Source of the DNA: Putridiphycobacter sp045110285
GTDB lineage: Bacteria; Bacteroidota; Bacteroidia; Flavobacteriales_D; Crocinitomicaceae
Length of the DNA stretch: 45,899 bases
Direction of reading: 5' to 3'
Assembly (NCBI GenBank): GCA_045110285.1
Contig: JBGCGA010000031.1
Span: 1-45,899 of the forward strand
Part shown: in pieces, positions 18,401 through 26,596 of the stretch
Position numbering within the stretch: the first letter of the stretch is position 1
Layout of the letters: the number at the start of each line of letters is the position of its first letter
Made by a program: the position numbers and the translations under genes
The notes under the pieces: generated by a model
What the model saw: only the letters and a program-made list of their open reading frames with translations
Databases searched by the model: none
What the model was told of the DNA's origin: nothing

Positions 18401-18431
18401 GCATGAAAAGAATCAAGAAACGTATTTTCAT
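15408..18431 (-). CDS. PKD-repeat protein with type B T9SS sorting domain (CHU_C/gliding-motility type)
   Basis: The 1007-residue product has a signal peptide (1-18, ending FSVS), then a calcium-binding-like stretch with NNGIDDDGDGLVD, a jelly-roll-like region (about 50-240), and about seven PKD-like repeats marked by W-x-FGD or similar plus a following GC-x-D (for example WGFGDL, WSFGDQ, WQFGDG, WDLGDG). The last ~90 residues (VPNSFTPN..., YNRNGEIVF, GWDGTY, GVYAWKI) are the gliding-motility-associated sorting domain that directs export by T9SS. It is probably a cell-surface or secreted adhesin-like protein. It converges with the esterase-like gene, 11 bp apart. Confidence 0.9.
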   Translation of the reverse strand: MKIRFLILFMLIVKFSVSQEICNNGIDDDGDGLVDLNDISECFCQEQTIVPSSLIPNPSFENNICCPSPFDDMVCLNSWIQASTATTDHFDLCGWTHIAWNSPPQAPITGNGTGYVGYYSQSFTKEYAGACLSGSLIAGASYSISFYTAWGLGDPATDIGLFGATNCTSLPWNDNDCPSAVNGWQLLSSQSVTHTTDGAWQQVTLTFTPSVNINAISLGPTCNTTGYGNYYLDALTLNESSLFSGVSLQGSFCTGDAVLSMNIINSSNYQWYKDGIALPGETDSLINLFNYPFGDYAITYTNNGICRRIEYDYTSPLNPSLIVTSDSICVGEETLLFGSVDQSTIPIVNSFFDFQDGSAPQNSLFTAKQFVLPGSYNSKFVVVGNNGCRDSVVAPIDVFSIPEPAIEFSNNGTFYQPAEGDTVLVCGTDSLYFNDLTMVLAPSQVSSYEWGFGDLTTSSVQNPVKKYSAFGFYKVEFIVETNKGCSDTMVFVINLVPGSQPNFLYNVSNCENDLINFTNASTTVLPSTISTYLWSFGDQIQSTIENPEHSYQQAGIYNVKLLVENTNGCLDSISQQITIHPNPTANFQVLNYCQNETISFTDFSVVSGGTIDNYDWQFGDGNSSSNQNTTHQYDLPHTYTIELIVESDQGCKDTLDSLITISPAPIAEFYIEDDCQNELIQAVNNSSISIGSISQNWSFENNINSTLENPPAVIYTNAGTYQVTLVASSEQGCTDSINQNLIIHPIPEAIINESPLEGCSPFEVSLSHAQDNNISNCIWDLGDGTVKETCGTIFHKYDAGVFDVELLVFSSFGCENSILMSDFINVEQSPKASFSYSPGTVTVKLNEVQFKNESTGASDFVWDFNSGLGASVDEDPNFTFPSIANVYSVSLAATSSSGNCTDMVTQNIKIFDELIFYVPNSFTPNRSGPNDMFLPVMTAGYNLYTYQLTIYNRNGEIVFVSKDPQVGWDGTYVGNQVQMGVYAWKIDYQLITVDQTVTEYGTVNVLR

Positions 18432-18569
18432 ATTGAAGTCTTTCTTACAAAAATAGCATTGTTTAACAAATGGAGCAAATTATTAAACAAAATAAAAACT
18501 GAAAAAAAATAATTCCTAAAAAAAATTGATTAAATAGTGCCTCCTGAGATTGCTAATTAATTAAAATGT

Positions 18570-18577
18570 ATTTTTGT
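18570..18577 (+). promoter_or_regulatory. -7 box TATTTTTG before the TlpA-like gene
   Basis: TATTTTTG lies between the first possible ATG (18566) and the second (18581). Position is accurate to about one base. It argues that the ATG at 18581 is used, on an almost leaderless transcript. Confidence 0.4.
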
Positions 18578-18580
18578 TTA

Positions 18581-19147
18581 ATGGCCACTCAACAAAGAAA
18601 ATGGACTAAATATATCTGGAACATATTATTCGCATTTGTCATTTTAATCCTCGTTATTCCCTCATGGCGCATAAGTTTTCAAGGTGCTGTGCAAAGGTTT
18701 TTCATGACTTCTATTAAGCTTGAACAAACTATGGACAAACAGTTGGCCGTGAAACCAGAGCAATGGATTATTTATGACATAAACAATAAGCCTCTTTCAT
18801 TTCATGAATTTGGCGACAAACCTATTGTATTAAATTTTTGGGCAACATGGTGTCCGCCTTGTATTGCAGAATTGCCAGGACTTCATGAATTTTATGAATT
18901 CATAAAAGATGACGCTTATGTTTTAGCTTTATCTGATGAGACTATGGATAAATTATTAGAATTTCAAGCCTATAAAAAATACCCGGGAATGATTTACCGC
19001 TATGAAAAACCATTCTCAGGCATTGAATTTTCATCCTACCCCACTACATTTATATTGGCACCAAATTTTAGAATGGTTTCAAAAATAGTGGGTGCCGAAA
19101 ATTTTGCAACTAAGCATAATATAGAATTCATTAAAAGTTTGAAATAA
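18581..19147 (+). CDS. TlpA-like membrane-anchored thioredoxin
   Basis: From the ATG at 18581 the protein is 188 residues: a basic N-terminus, one membrane anchor (about 12-28), and a periplasmic thioredoxin fold with the WCPPC active site (C91, C94) and the cis-proline in SYPTTFIL. It should reduce disulfides in exported proteins or apocytochromes. An ATG at 18566 adds five residues (MYFCL) but overlaps the promoter box. The next gene, an exonuclease/GIY-YIG fusion, starts shortly after but seems to have its own promoter. Confidence 0.87.
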   Translation: MATQQRKWTKYIWNILFAFVILILVIPSWRISFQGAVQRFFMTSIKLEQTMDKQLAVKPEQWIIYDINNKPLSFHEFGDKPIVLNFWATWCPPCIAELPGLHEFYEFIKDDAYVLALSDETMDKLLEFQAYKKYPGMIYRYEKPFSGIEFSSYPTTFILAPNFRMVSKIVGAENFATKHNIEFIKSLK

Positions 19148-19174
19148 CTATGCACAAATGTGCGTACATTATGC

Positions 19175-19206
19175 TTGCGAAATAGTCGCTAATAATACTA
19201 CCTTTG
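19175..19206 (+). promoter_or_regulatory. TTG-N21-TACCTTTG promoter for the DnaQ/GIY-YIG gene
   Basis: TTG at 19175-19177 and TACCTTTG at 19199-19206 are separated by 21 bp, close to the Bacteroidetes -33/-7 layout. The box lies inside the longest ORF (ATG 19158), so a transcript from it could only use the TTG at 19215. Confidence 0.5.
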
Positions 19207-19214
19207 CAAATACT

Positions 19215-20582
19215 TTGGAATACGCAGTCGTAGATATTGAAACCTCAGGAGGGACACCTAAGGAAAGTAAGGTAATTGAAATAGCCATTATCATTCATGA
19301 TGGATTAAAAGTTATTGACACTTATCAATCACTAGTTAATCCTGAAAAAAACATTGATTGGTTTGTTACTAAATTAACAGGTATCACTAATAAGCATGTA
19401 GCAAAAGCACCTAAGTTTTTTGAAGTAGCAAAAGACATTTACCAAATGTTGGAAAACAGGGTATTTGTTGCACACAATATTGGCTTCGATTACCCTATTG
19501 TTAGGAATGAATTTAAATCGTTAGGGCTTGACATCCGATTGCCGCATATGTGCACCATTCAATCTTCGCGAATCCTAATTCCAGGACTTGAATCTTACGG
19601 ACTAAAAAACTTATCAAAGCATCTTGGCATTGAATTAGACAGCCATCATAGAGCAATGGATGACACAAAAGCAACTGCTGAAATTTTTGCCCATTTACAT
19701 GGCTTGTGCAACGGCGACTTTAAAACATTTATTAAACAGGATATTAATCCTAAAGTATTAAACCCAAAATTAAACCTTTCTAATTTTGATGACATCCCTA
19801 ATAAAACAGGTGTTTACTTTTTTTATGACGAGAAGGATGAATTAATATACATAGGCAAGAGTATCCACATAAAAAAAAGAATTGAACAACATCTAAAAAA
19901 CACCAAGACCGAAAAATCGATTCAAATGCGAGATAATATTGCTAGAATAGATTATACAGTAACTGGAAGTGAACTCATTTCATTATTAAAAGAATCTGAA
20001 TTAATTAAAGCGCACCAACCACTTTTTAATAGGGCCCAGAAAAGTACAGTTTTTAATATTGGTCTTTATAGTTATGAGGACGGAAAGGGTTATATCAACT
20101 TAGTTTTAAAAAAAGTTACGGCGACAGAACAGCCTATTCATACTTTTACTACAATGTCATCAGCAAAGGCTCAATTAGAACGTTGGGCTGCCGACTTTGA
20201 GTTGTGCGAAAAACTGGTTGGCTTATTTAATTCAACGGGTGCATGTTTTAAATATACAATTAAAGGATGTTCAGGGGCATGCATTGGAAAAGACTCTGTT
20301 GCAGACTATAATACTAAAGTGATGAACTTAGTTAATAAGTTAACATTCAACAATAAGAGTTTCATTATTACGGATAAAGGTAAAAATAAAACAGAAATTA
20401 GTTTTGTATGTATCGAAAAGGGACAATACAAAGGCTATGGCTTTGCGCCAGGCTTCATTTTAAAGAAAAATGCCAAGCTTTTTAAAAAGTATTTAAAACC
20501 TCAAGTCAGTAATCGAGATTTTAAGTCGATCATTAATATGCAATTGGCAAAAAACACTAAATTAGGAGTGATTGAATATTAA
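19215..20582 (+). CDS. DnaQ-type 3'-5' exonuclease fused to UvrC-like GIY-YIG nuclease
   Basis: An N-terminal DEDDh exonuclease domain (about 1-165) shows D and E in VVDIETSGG, a second Asp in HNIGFDYP and the final H and D in HHRAMDD. It is joined to a GIY-YIG domain (about 197-280) with GVYFF, YIGKS, an Arg in KKRIEQH and Glu in ESELIKAHQPLFN. The remainder resembles the UvrC N-terminal half without the UvrC C-terminal nuclease. Such fusions are widespread in Bacteroidetes and are thought to act in DNA repair. The start is chosen at TTG 19215, because it gives MEYAVVDIET, as family members begin, and because a promoter box lies downstream of the ATG at 19158. That ATG (474 residues) is the alternative. 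Confidence 0.88.
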   Translation: MEYAVVDIETSGGTPKESKVIEIAIIIHDGLKVIDTYQSLVNPEKNIDWFVTKLTGITNKHVAKAPKFFEVAKDIYQMLENRVFVAHNIGFDYPIVRNEFKSLGLDIRLPHMCTIQSSRILIPGLESYGLKNLSKHLGIELDSHHRAMDDTKATAEIFAHLHGLCNGDFKTFIKQDINPKVLNPKLNLSNFDDIPNKTGVYFFYDEKDELIYIGKSIHIKKRIEQHLKNTKTEKSIQMRDNIARIDYTVTGSELISLLKESELIKAHQPLFNRAQKSTVFNIGLYSYEDGKGYINLVLKKVTATEQPIHTFTTMSSAKAQLERWAADFELCEKLVGLFNSTGACFKYTIKGCSGACIGKDSVADYNTKVMNLVNKLTFNNKSFIITDKGKNKTEISFVCIEKGQYKGYGFAPGFILKKNAKLFKKYLKPQVSNRDFKSIINMQLAKNTKLGVIEY

Positions 20583-20583
20583 A

Positions 20584-21429
20584 ATGAGACTTAGGCAAAC
20601 GCATATAAAAACAGAAAAAGCACAATTAAAACCTTGGCAAAAAAAAATACATGAGGTAATTTTTGAAGCCGACACATTTGCAGGCAAAGTATTTGATCTT
20701 GGATTACTCATTGCAATCATCATTAGTATTTTGGTAGTCATGCTCGAAAGTGTGCCAAGTTTAAGTGCAAAGTATCACGACACTTTTTATATAATTGAAT
20801 GGATTTTTACCGGTTTTTTTACACTCGAATACGTTGCAAGACTTGTAAGTATAGGTCGTCCAGCAAAATACATTTTTAGTTTCTATGGAATTATTGACTT
20901 ATTGTCAATTCTTCCTACATATTTAGGTTTATTTGTTACAGGCTCAGAATCGTTAATGGTTATTAGAGCAGTTCGGCTATTAAGAATATTTAGAATATTA
21001 AAATTAGCCAGGTTTGTAAAAGAATCTAAGCAGTTAGGCGACGCACTTAAAGCCTCTCGCCACAGAATTTTGGTTTTTTTAATGGCTATGTTAACATTAT
21101 CAACAATCTTGGGAACCATCATGTACTTAGTTGAAAGTGCTGATGCAGGCTTTACCAGTATTCCTCGTAGTATCTACTGGGCCATCATTACTGTCACAAC
21201 TGTTGGCTATGGTGATATTGCTCCAATTACTCCCATAGGTCAATTTATTGCATCCCTTGTGATGATTATGGGTTACGCTATTTTAGCCGTACCAACAGGC
21301 ATTGTAACTTCAGAGCTCATCAAATCAAATTCGAATGAGCAAATCAGTTCACGCTCTTGCAGTAGTTGCTCTGCCGAAGGACATGATTCTAATGCCATAT
21401 ATTGTAAAATTTGTAGCGAAAAGCTATGA
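20584..21429 (+). CDS. Voltage-sensor potassium channel with C-terminal zinc-ribbon-like motif
   Basis: Six helices are visible: S1-S3 (about 34-115), an S4 voltage sensor with regularly spaced arginines (RAVRLLRIFRILKLARF), S5, a pore loop with the TTVGYGD selectivity filter (~204-209) and S6. The product should be a Kv-like, K+-selective tetrameric channel in the inner membrane. The last ~25 residues carry CSSC and CKIC, a four-cysteine zinc-ribbon-like tail that is absent in standard channels. A TTG at 20572 overlaps the previous gene; the ATG at 20584, one base after that gene's stop, is the better start. Confidence 0.9.
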   Translation: MRLRQTHIKTEKAQLKPWQKKIHEVIFEADTFAGKVFDLGLLIAIIISILVVMLESVPSLSAKYHDTFYIIEWIFTGFFTLEYVARLVSIGRPAKYIFSFYGIIDLLSILPTYLGLFVTGSESLMVIRAVRLLRIFRILKLARFVKESKQLGDALKASRHRILVFLMAMLTLSTILGTIMYLVESADAGFTSIPRSIYWAIITVTTVGYGDIAPITPIGQFIASLVMIMGYAILAVPTGIVTSELIKSNSNEQISSRSCSSCSAEGHDSNAIYCKICSEKL

Positions 21430-21446
21430 GCTATGTAAAAAAAGAA

Positions 21447-21465
21447 ATCAACAAATATTGTTGAT
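21447..21465. repeat. Palindrome ATCAACAA-ATA-TTGTTGAT upstream of pckA
   Basis: Two 8-bp arms match perfectly around a 3-bp centre, about 50 bp upstream of the pckA -7 box and just after the channel gene. It has no T-run on the plus strand, so it is not a normal terminator for the channel. It could be an operator for pckA. Confidence 0.35.
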
Positions 21466-21516
21466 AGATTGTCGCAAAATAAATCTGATTTTAACATTTT
21501 ACTGAATAGTTTACCT

Positions 21517-21524
21517 TAATTTTG
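21517..21524 (+). promoter_or_regulatory. -7 box TAATTTTG for pckA
   Basis: TAATTTTG matches TAnnTTTG, 38 bp before the ATG at 21563. No good -33 TTG is visible. Confidence 0.45.
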
Positions 21525-21562
21525 TTAGCCTAAACATAAGCTATTGCTTGAAACAAAAATTT

Positions 21563-23176
21563 ATGAGTGTTTACGGAAAAAAGGCTGATAATGCCTCCTT
21601 AAAACAAATAGGATTAGAAAATGTAGGATCTACTTTTTGGAACTTAACCCCAGCAGAATTAACAGAAGACATTGTAATTTTAGGACAAGGTGTATTAACA
21701 GACACTGGTGCTATTGCAATTGAAACTGGCGAGTTCACTGGACGATCACCTCAAGACAGATTTATAGTATCTGACTCCAAGACAGAAGACGCAGTTTGGT
21801 GGGGAGACATCAATAAAAGATTTGACGCTGATAAATTTGACGCTTTATACAACCGTATGAAGGCTTATTTAAGTGATAAGGATTTATATGTCAGAGACGC
21901 GTATGCATGTGCTGATAACGATTATCGATTAAACATAAGAGTGGTTACAGAATTCCCATGGTCAAACATGTTTGCGCATAATATGTTTCTTCGTCCAACT
22001 GACTTTGAAATAGAGAATTTTGATCCAGAGTGGCATGTAGTTTGTGCCCCTGAATTTATGGCTGATCCTGAGATTGATGGTACAAGACAACACAATTTTG
22101 CTGTAATAAACTTCACTGACAAAATGATAATTATTGGTGGAACTGGTTATACTGGTGAAATCAAAAAAGGAATATTCTCAGTATTAAACTTTGTTTTACC
22201 TCATGAAAAGAATGTATTGTCAATGCATTGTTCTGCCAATGTAGGACAAGACGGTGATACAGCTGTATTTTTTGGTTTATCAGGAACTGGAAAAACGACC
22301 TTGTCATCTGATGAAAACAGACGCTTAATTGGTGATGACGAGCACGGCTGGTCAGACAATGGTGTATTTAACTTTGAAGGTGGATGTTACGCCAAAACAA
22401 TTGATTTAACCGAAGAGCATGAACCACAAATATACAATGCAATAAAATTTGGTGCAATTTTGGAAAATATTGGTTTTAAAGAAGATTCTAGAACACCGGA
22501 TTATACCGATATTTCAATCACACAAAATACAAGAGTATCTTACCCTATTCATCATATAGATAACATAATGGTGCCTTCAAAAGGTGGAACTCCAAAAAAT
22601 ATTTTCTTTTTAACTGCTGATGCTTTTGGTGTTTTACCTCCAATATCATTGTTAACTCCTGGGCAAGCTATGTACCACTTTATTTCAGGCTATACAGCTA
22701 AGGTTGCAGGTACTGAAGCAGGAATTACTGAGCCAACAACTGTATTTTCTGCAGGTTTTGGAGCCCCTTTCCTACCATTGCATCCAACAAAATACGCGGA
22801 AATGTTAGGAGAAAGAATGGAGAAAAGCAATGTAAAAGTTTGGTTAGTGAATACTGGCTGGTCAGGCGGAGAATATGGAACAGGTGACCGAATTAAACTA
22901 CGTTATACTCGTGCTATGATTACTGCAGCGTTAGAGGGAAAACTAAATAATGTGGAGTTTACTGAGCATGATGTATTTGGCTTAGCTATGCCAAACGAAT
23001 GTGAAAATGTTCCTACAGAAATGCTTCACCCAAAAAATACTTGGGCTGATAAAGCATCATATGATGCCAAAGCAAATCACTTAGCGAAACAATTTGTAGA
23101 AAACTTTAAGCAGTTTGAAGACAATGCCAATGCCGAAATTATGGCAGCAGCTCCCAAAACTTCAGTGAACGCTTAA
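21563..23176 (+). CDS. pckA: Phosphoenolpyruvate carboxykinase (ATP)
   Basis: The 537-residue protein has the ATP-type PEPCK features: FTGRSPQDRF near the N-terminus, the kinase-1 P-loop GLSGTGKTTLSS (~238-249), the following IGDDEHGW metal-binding segment, and ITEPTTVFSAGFGAPFLP and NTGWSGGEYGTG later. It decarboxylates oxaloacetate to phosphoenolpyruvate with ATP, the entry to gluconeogenesis. A TTG at 21548 would add five residues; the ATG at 21563 is preferred. It is followed by a strong terminator and seems monocistronic. Confidence 0.97.
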   Translation: MSVYGKKADNASLKQIGLENVGSTFWNLTPAELTEDIVILGQGVLTDTGAIAIETGEFTGRSPQDRFIVSDSKTEDAVWWGDINKRFDADKFDALYNRMKAYLSDKDLYVRDAYACADNDYRLNIRVVTEFPWSNMFAHNMFLRPTDFEIENFDPEWHVVCAPEFMADPEIDGTRQHNFAVINFTDKMIIIGGTGYTGEIKKGIFSVLNFVLPHEKNVLSMHCSANVGQDGDTAVFFGLSGTGKTTLSSDENRRLIGDDEHGWSDNGVFNFEGGCYAKTIDLTEEHEPQIYNAIKFGAILENIGFKEDSRTPDYTDISITQNTRVSYPIHHIDNIMVPSKGGTPKNIFFLTADAFGVLPPISLLTPGQAMYHFISGYTAKVAGTEAGITEPTTVFSAGFGAPFLPLHPTKYAEMLGERMEKSNVKVWLVNTGWSGGEYGTGDRIKLRYTRAMITAALEGKLNNVEFTEHDVFGLAMPNECENVPTEMLHPKNTWADKASYDAKANHLAKQFVENFKQFEDNANAEIMAAAPKTSVNA

Positions 23177-23197
23177 TTTGATTTTAATATAACTTGA

Positions 23198-23230
23198 AAG
23201 CCCTGACATTTATCGTCAGGGCTTTTTTTT
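23198..23230 (+). terminator. Rho-independent terminator of pckA
   Basis: A 10-bp GC-rich stem (AAGCCCTGAC / GTCAGGGCTT) with a 7-base loop runs directly into eight or more T residues, 20 bp after the pckA stop. Confidence 0.92.
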
Positions 23231-23303
23231 ACAGGTATATTATTAGGCAACCTATTCATAACTTTTTCGTCTAAAAAATGAATTTAAAATAGCATAATAG
23301 GAA

Positions 23304-23696
23304 ATGACCAAGTCCTATCTTAAAATCTTTAACATACTCCTATTGTTCAGTTTAACATATTCTTGTTGCGACAAAGGGAGGTATTGGACTTTGGTTGACA
23401 TAGCAATAAAAGATACATCCAATAATATTGTTGAATATGCTAATGTTGCACTAATATTAGATGGCCAATTGGGGATTCCAAAAAGCTTCGACGAAAATAT
23501 AGTTCAAACAGATTTTGAAGGAGTTTCACATTTTGACCTTTCAGGTCTTTTTGAGGAAAGTGAGACACAATGCATTGTTGGAGAGGTTGAAGTTGTTCTA
23601 TTAAATTTAGAAGGAACTTCTGACTCTCTATCTGGTACAAAAACTATTATTATTGAAGGCAACAGTACCAATGATTATGAAGTAATCATTCAGTAA
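23304..23696 (+). CDS. Hypothetical small lipoprotein
   Basis: The 130-residue product starts with a lipoprotein signal ending LTYSC (C21, followed by a second Cys). The mature part is beta-rich and acidic, with a short carboxypeptidase-regulatory-like look (VDIAIKDTSNNIVEYANV, then TDFEGVSHFDL), which would be an Ig-like fold. No enzyme motif is present. It stands alone after the pckA terminator and converges with the next gene. Confidence 0.65.
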   Translation: MTKSYLKIFNILLLFSLTYSCCDKGRYWTLVDIAIKDTSNNIVEYANVALILDGQLGIPKSFDENIVQTDFEGVSHFDLSGLFEESETQCIVGEVEVVLLNLEGTSDSLSGTKTIIIEGNSTNDYEVIIQ

Positions 23697-23742
23697 AACT
23701 CCTTTTCAATTTCCTATCTGCTTGCCAAAAATTAGCAGTAAA

Positions 23743-24609
23743 TTAATCCGTTACCGCCACTAAATACTTCGAAACTTTCCAGAATTTTCTGCCATCTTTA
23801 ATGGTTAGCAAGTGATTTGTTCCACTACTTTCTATTTTATACGAATTTGATGGATGATCTGAAATTAGTTTCACTTTTTTACCACCACTAATCTTTATTT
23901 CATTAGTTTTTGTGATGTCAACTTTTGTAAAATACTCTTCGTTAAAATTATCGTCTAATTCAGTTTTTTTACCAATCCCAATAAAACCACCTTCTTTTAC
24001 TAAAACACCATTAGTTTCTAGTTCTTCAAAAGAACCATAAGCATAATATGCAGTGTTTAATTCTACAATTGTTTCAGCCGCTAAGCTGGTAGACTCTTGA
24101 TAAGCTTCAAGTAATTCGACATACTCCCTATCTAAATCCGATAGCTCTGTTCTCAACAATTCTATTTCTTCATCCTGAATTTCAATCTTAGATTGCAAAC
24201 CAGACATTAGTTTTTCTAATTCAGAAATATTATTGCCACTCTTTTTTAGCTGTGCATTTAGCGATTTTATTTTCTTTTGGTTAGCTTCACGCAAATAGTT
24301 TATATTTTGAATTTCCTGTAAAATCCATTGTTTACCGTCTTCGGCCAATTCAATGTCTTTTGATTTAAATCGAATTTCATTCTCTTTCAAATTAATCTTT
24401 GCTAAGTTTTCTTCAATTTCATTAAACAATAAAATAGATTCATTCAAAGACGAATCTTTTTCATTTAATTGCGTTTGCAATAGTCTATTTTCTGTTTTCA
24501 ACTTTGCTAATTCCTCAGCATCAAAATTGTTTGTCGATTCTGTAGTGTCTGTTTTGCAGGCAACCAATGTGGCAGCAATTGTGCCGATAAAGAAAAACTT
24601 ATTAATCAT
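23743..24609 (-). CDS. Coiled-coil lipoprotein
   Basis: This 288-residue lipoprotein (lipobox LVAC, C18) has a long coiled coil (about 30-185, rich in Glu, Leu, Lys and Asn in heptads) followed by a ~95-residue C-terminal domain with IGIGKKTEL and ending in a lysine/serine-rich strand pattern. The layout suggests a periplasmic or outer-membrane-attached spacer protein. I do not recognise the C-terminal domain well enough to name it. Confidence 0.7.
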   Translation of the reverse strand: MINKFFFIGTIAATLVACKTDTTESTNNFDAEELAKLKTENRLLQTQLNEKDSSLNESILLFNEIEENLAKINLKENEIRFKSKDIELAEDGKQWILQEIQNINYLREANQKKIKSLNAQLKKSGNNISELEKLMSGLQSKIEIQDEEIELLRTELSDLDREYVELLEAYQESTSLAAETIVELNTAYYAYGSFEELETNGVLVKEGGFIGIGKKTELDDNFNEEYFTKVDITKTNEIKISGGKKVKLISDHPSNSYKIESSGTNHLLTIKDGRKFWKVSKYLVAVTD

Positions 24610-24627
24610 AATTCAAGTTATATATGT

Positions 24628-24635
24628 CAAATTTA
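24628..24635 (-). promoter_or_regulatory. -7 box TAAATTTG for the coiled-coil lipoprotein
   Basis: TAAATTTG on the minus strand matches TAnnTTTG about 18 bp before the ATG at 24609. Confidence 0.4.
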
Positions 24636-24736
24636 ATACTTTTACTCTTCAAAATAATGGCTAGTATTATAGTGTTTATCAACAATTCGATTTACATATT
24701 ATTGTTTTAGCCCGAAAAACACTTGTTTACAGACGA

Positions 24737-26596
24737 ATGCCAACTTATATTTTAAATTTTATTAAGAAATTTTTCCTGATGGTGCTTGTTTTTACAACGG
24801 CAAGAATTTTCTTTTTTCTGTTTAATAAAACGCAATTTACTGGCGCTAGTTTTTTCGATTTTATTTTAGGCTTTTGGTTTGATTGCATAACCACCGCTAT
24901 TGTATTTTTACCACTATTAGTTGTAGAAATAATACCTCAATTCTGGCGCACAAAAAAATGGCATTTCCAATTACTAAAAATTACTTACTTTTTACTGCTT
25001 ACCCCTACTTTACTCATTAATATTGCAGATATTGAGTACTTTAAGTTCACGAGTACTAGAAGTAACTTTTCAACCTTCAAAATGTTATCCTACGGAAGTG
25101 ATTTCACTAATCAAATCCCTTCGTTTATAAGAGATTATTGGTATTTGTTAATTTTACTTATCGTACTGCTTTTTACTGCCAATTGGGTCTATAATAAGCT
25201 AGTAAAAACTGTCACTTCAGAATCGAAATGGACTACTCAAATTATAATGTTTGTATTAATATCCGCGACAATTATTAGTATTGGTCGAGGATGGGGTCTT
25301 CGTCCAATCTCACCAATTAGAGCTTCGCAGTATACTGCCGATCAAAACGCACCATTAGTTTTAAATTCAACTTTTACAATTTTAAAATCGGCTGGAAAAA
25401 AAACATTAACCACGAAAAATTATCACGATTCTACCACTATTGTAAACTGGTTTAACCCAATCAAACAATATCGCGTAAAACAACATAAAAAACAGCCTAA
25501 TATTGTAATTATCATGTTGGAAAGCTTTTCTGTTGAATACATTTCAGCAATTAATGGAGACTCCTTGGCATATACTCCTTTTTTAGATAGTCTCATTCAT
25601 GAAAGTTTAGTTTTTAATAATTGCTTTGCAAACGGAAAAAAATCGATAGACGCAGTGCCATCAGTTATTTCTTCCATTCCAAAATTAATGCCTGCGGAGT
25701 TTATAACTTCTACCTATTCCACAAATCAAATAGAATCGCTTCCATCAGCCCTAAAAAAAATGAATTATAGCTCTAGTTTTTATCATGGTGCTACCAATGG
25801 TTCTATGAATTTTGATGGGTTTGCTGCTAAAGTTAAATTTGATCATTACGAAGGAAGAAATGAATATGCTAATGACGAGCATTTTGACGGCACTTGGGGA
25901 ATATATGATCATTTATTTTTACCGTGGTCTGTCAATAAAATGAGTCAATTAAAAAAACCTTTTTTGGGCACTATCTTCACCTTATCATCTCATCCTCCGT
26001 ATAGTATTCCCTTACAATTGCAACCCCAGTTTAACGAAGGGCCAACTAAAATGCATGATGCTGTCAAGTATTCTGATTTTGCATTAAAACAATTTTTTGC
26101 CGCCGCAAAAAGAACAGATTGGTATCAGAACACATTGTTTGTCATTACCGCCGATCATACCCCTGCTTCAAGCAACCCGCTTTACTTTAATGAAAGGGGA
26201 GTGATGTCAATTCCACTGGTGTTATTCCACCCAAATGATAAAAAATTTACAGGACAATCAAACAAAATTGTAGGACAAATTGATATCATGCCAACCATAT
26301 TAGAATATGTGGGTTATACTGACCCGTTTTACAGTTTTGGAGAAAGTGTTTTTTCGACAAAAGCTGGATTTACAGTGACAGAACTTAGAGGTAAATACTT
26401 AGTGTATGGCGAAGGATATTTTATGGTTTTTCAAAATGGAAAAGTGACTAGAATGTATCAAATTAATGACAAAACTTTAAATCACACATTAATAAAATCA
26501 AAACCAGAACTTGTAAAACTGTTAAAAAACAAACTATTAGCTTATATTCAAACCTATCATAACGGAATGATAAACAATAATTTGAAAGCGAAATAA
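24737..26596 (+). CDS. LTA-synthase-like (phosphoglycerol transferase/sulfatase fold) membrane enzyme
   Basis: Five N-terminal membrane helices (about 8-210) are followed by an extracytoplasmic sulfatase-fold domain. Visible metal and active-site segments are NIVIIMLESFS (~255-265), NGKKSIDAVPS (~297, nucleophile region, where LtaS has GKTS), DGTWGIYDH and TADHTP (~472). LtaS uses phosphatidylglycerol as donor of glycerol phosphate and releases diacylglycerol; Gram-negative relatives include OpgB/MdoB and phosphoethanolamine transferases. The exact nucleophile is uncertain: the LtaS Thr aligns by eye with Lys or with the following Ser. It overlaps the start of the diacylglycerol-kinase-like gene by 1 bp. 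Confidence 0.85.
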   Translation: MPTYILNFIKKFFLMVLVFTTARIFFFLFNKTQFTGASFFDFILGFWFDCITTAIVFLPLLVVEIIPQFWRTKKWHFQLLKITYFLLLTPTLLINIADIEYFKFTSTRSNFSTFKMLSYGSDFTNQIPSFIRDYWYLLILLIVLLFTANWVYNKLVKTVTSESKWTTQIIMFVLISATIISIGRGWGLRPISPIRASQYTADQNAPLVLNSTFTILKSAGKKTLTTKNYHDSTTIVNWFNPIKQYRVKQHKKQPNIVIIMLESFSVEYISAINGDSLAYTPFLDSLIHESLVFNNCFANGKKSIDAVPSVISSIPKLMPAEFITSTYSTNQIESLPSALKKMNYSSSFYHGATNGSMNFDGFAAKVKFDHYEGRNEYANDEHFDGTWGIYDHLFLPWSVNKMSQLKKPFLGTIFTLSSHPPYSIPLQLQPQFNEGPTKMHDAVKYSDFALKQFFAAAKRTDWYQNTLFVITADHTPASSNPLYFNERGVMSIPLVLFHPNDKKFTGQSNKIVGQIDIMPTILEYVGYTDPFYSFGESVFSTKAGFTVTELRGKYLVYGEGYFMVFQNGKVTRMYQINDKTLNHTLIKSKPELVKLLKNKLLAYIQTYHNGMINNNLKAK

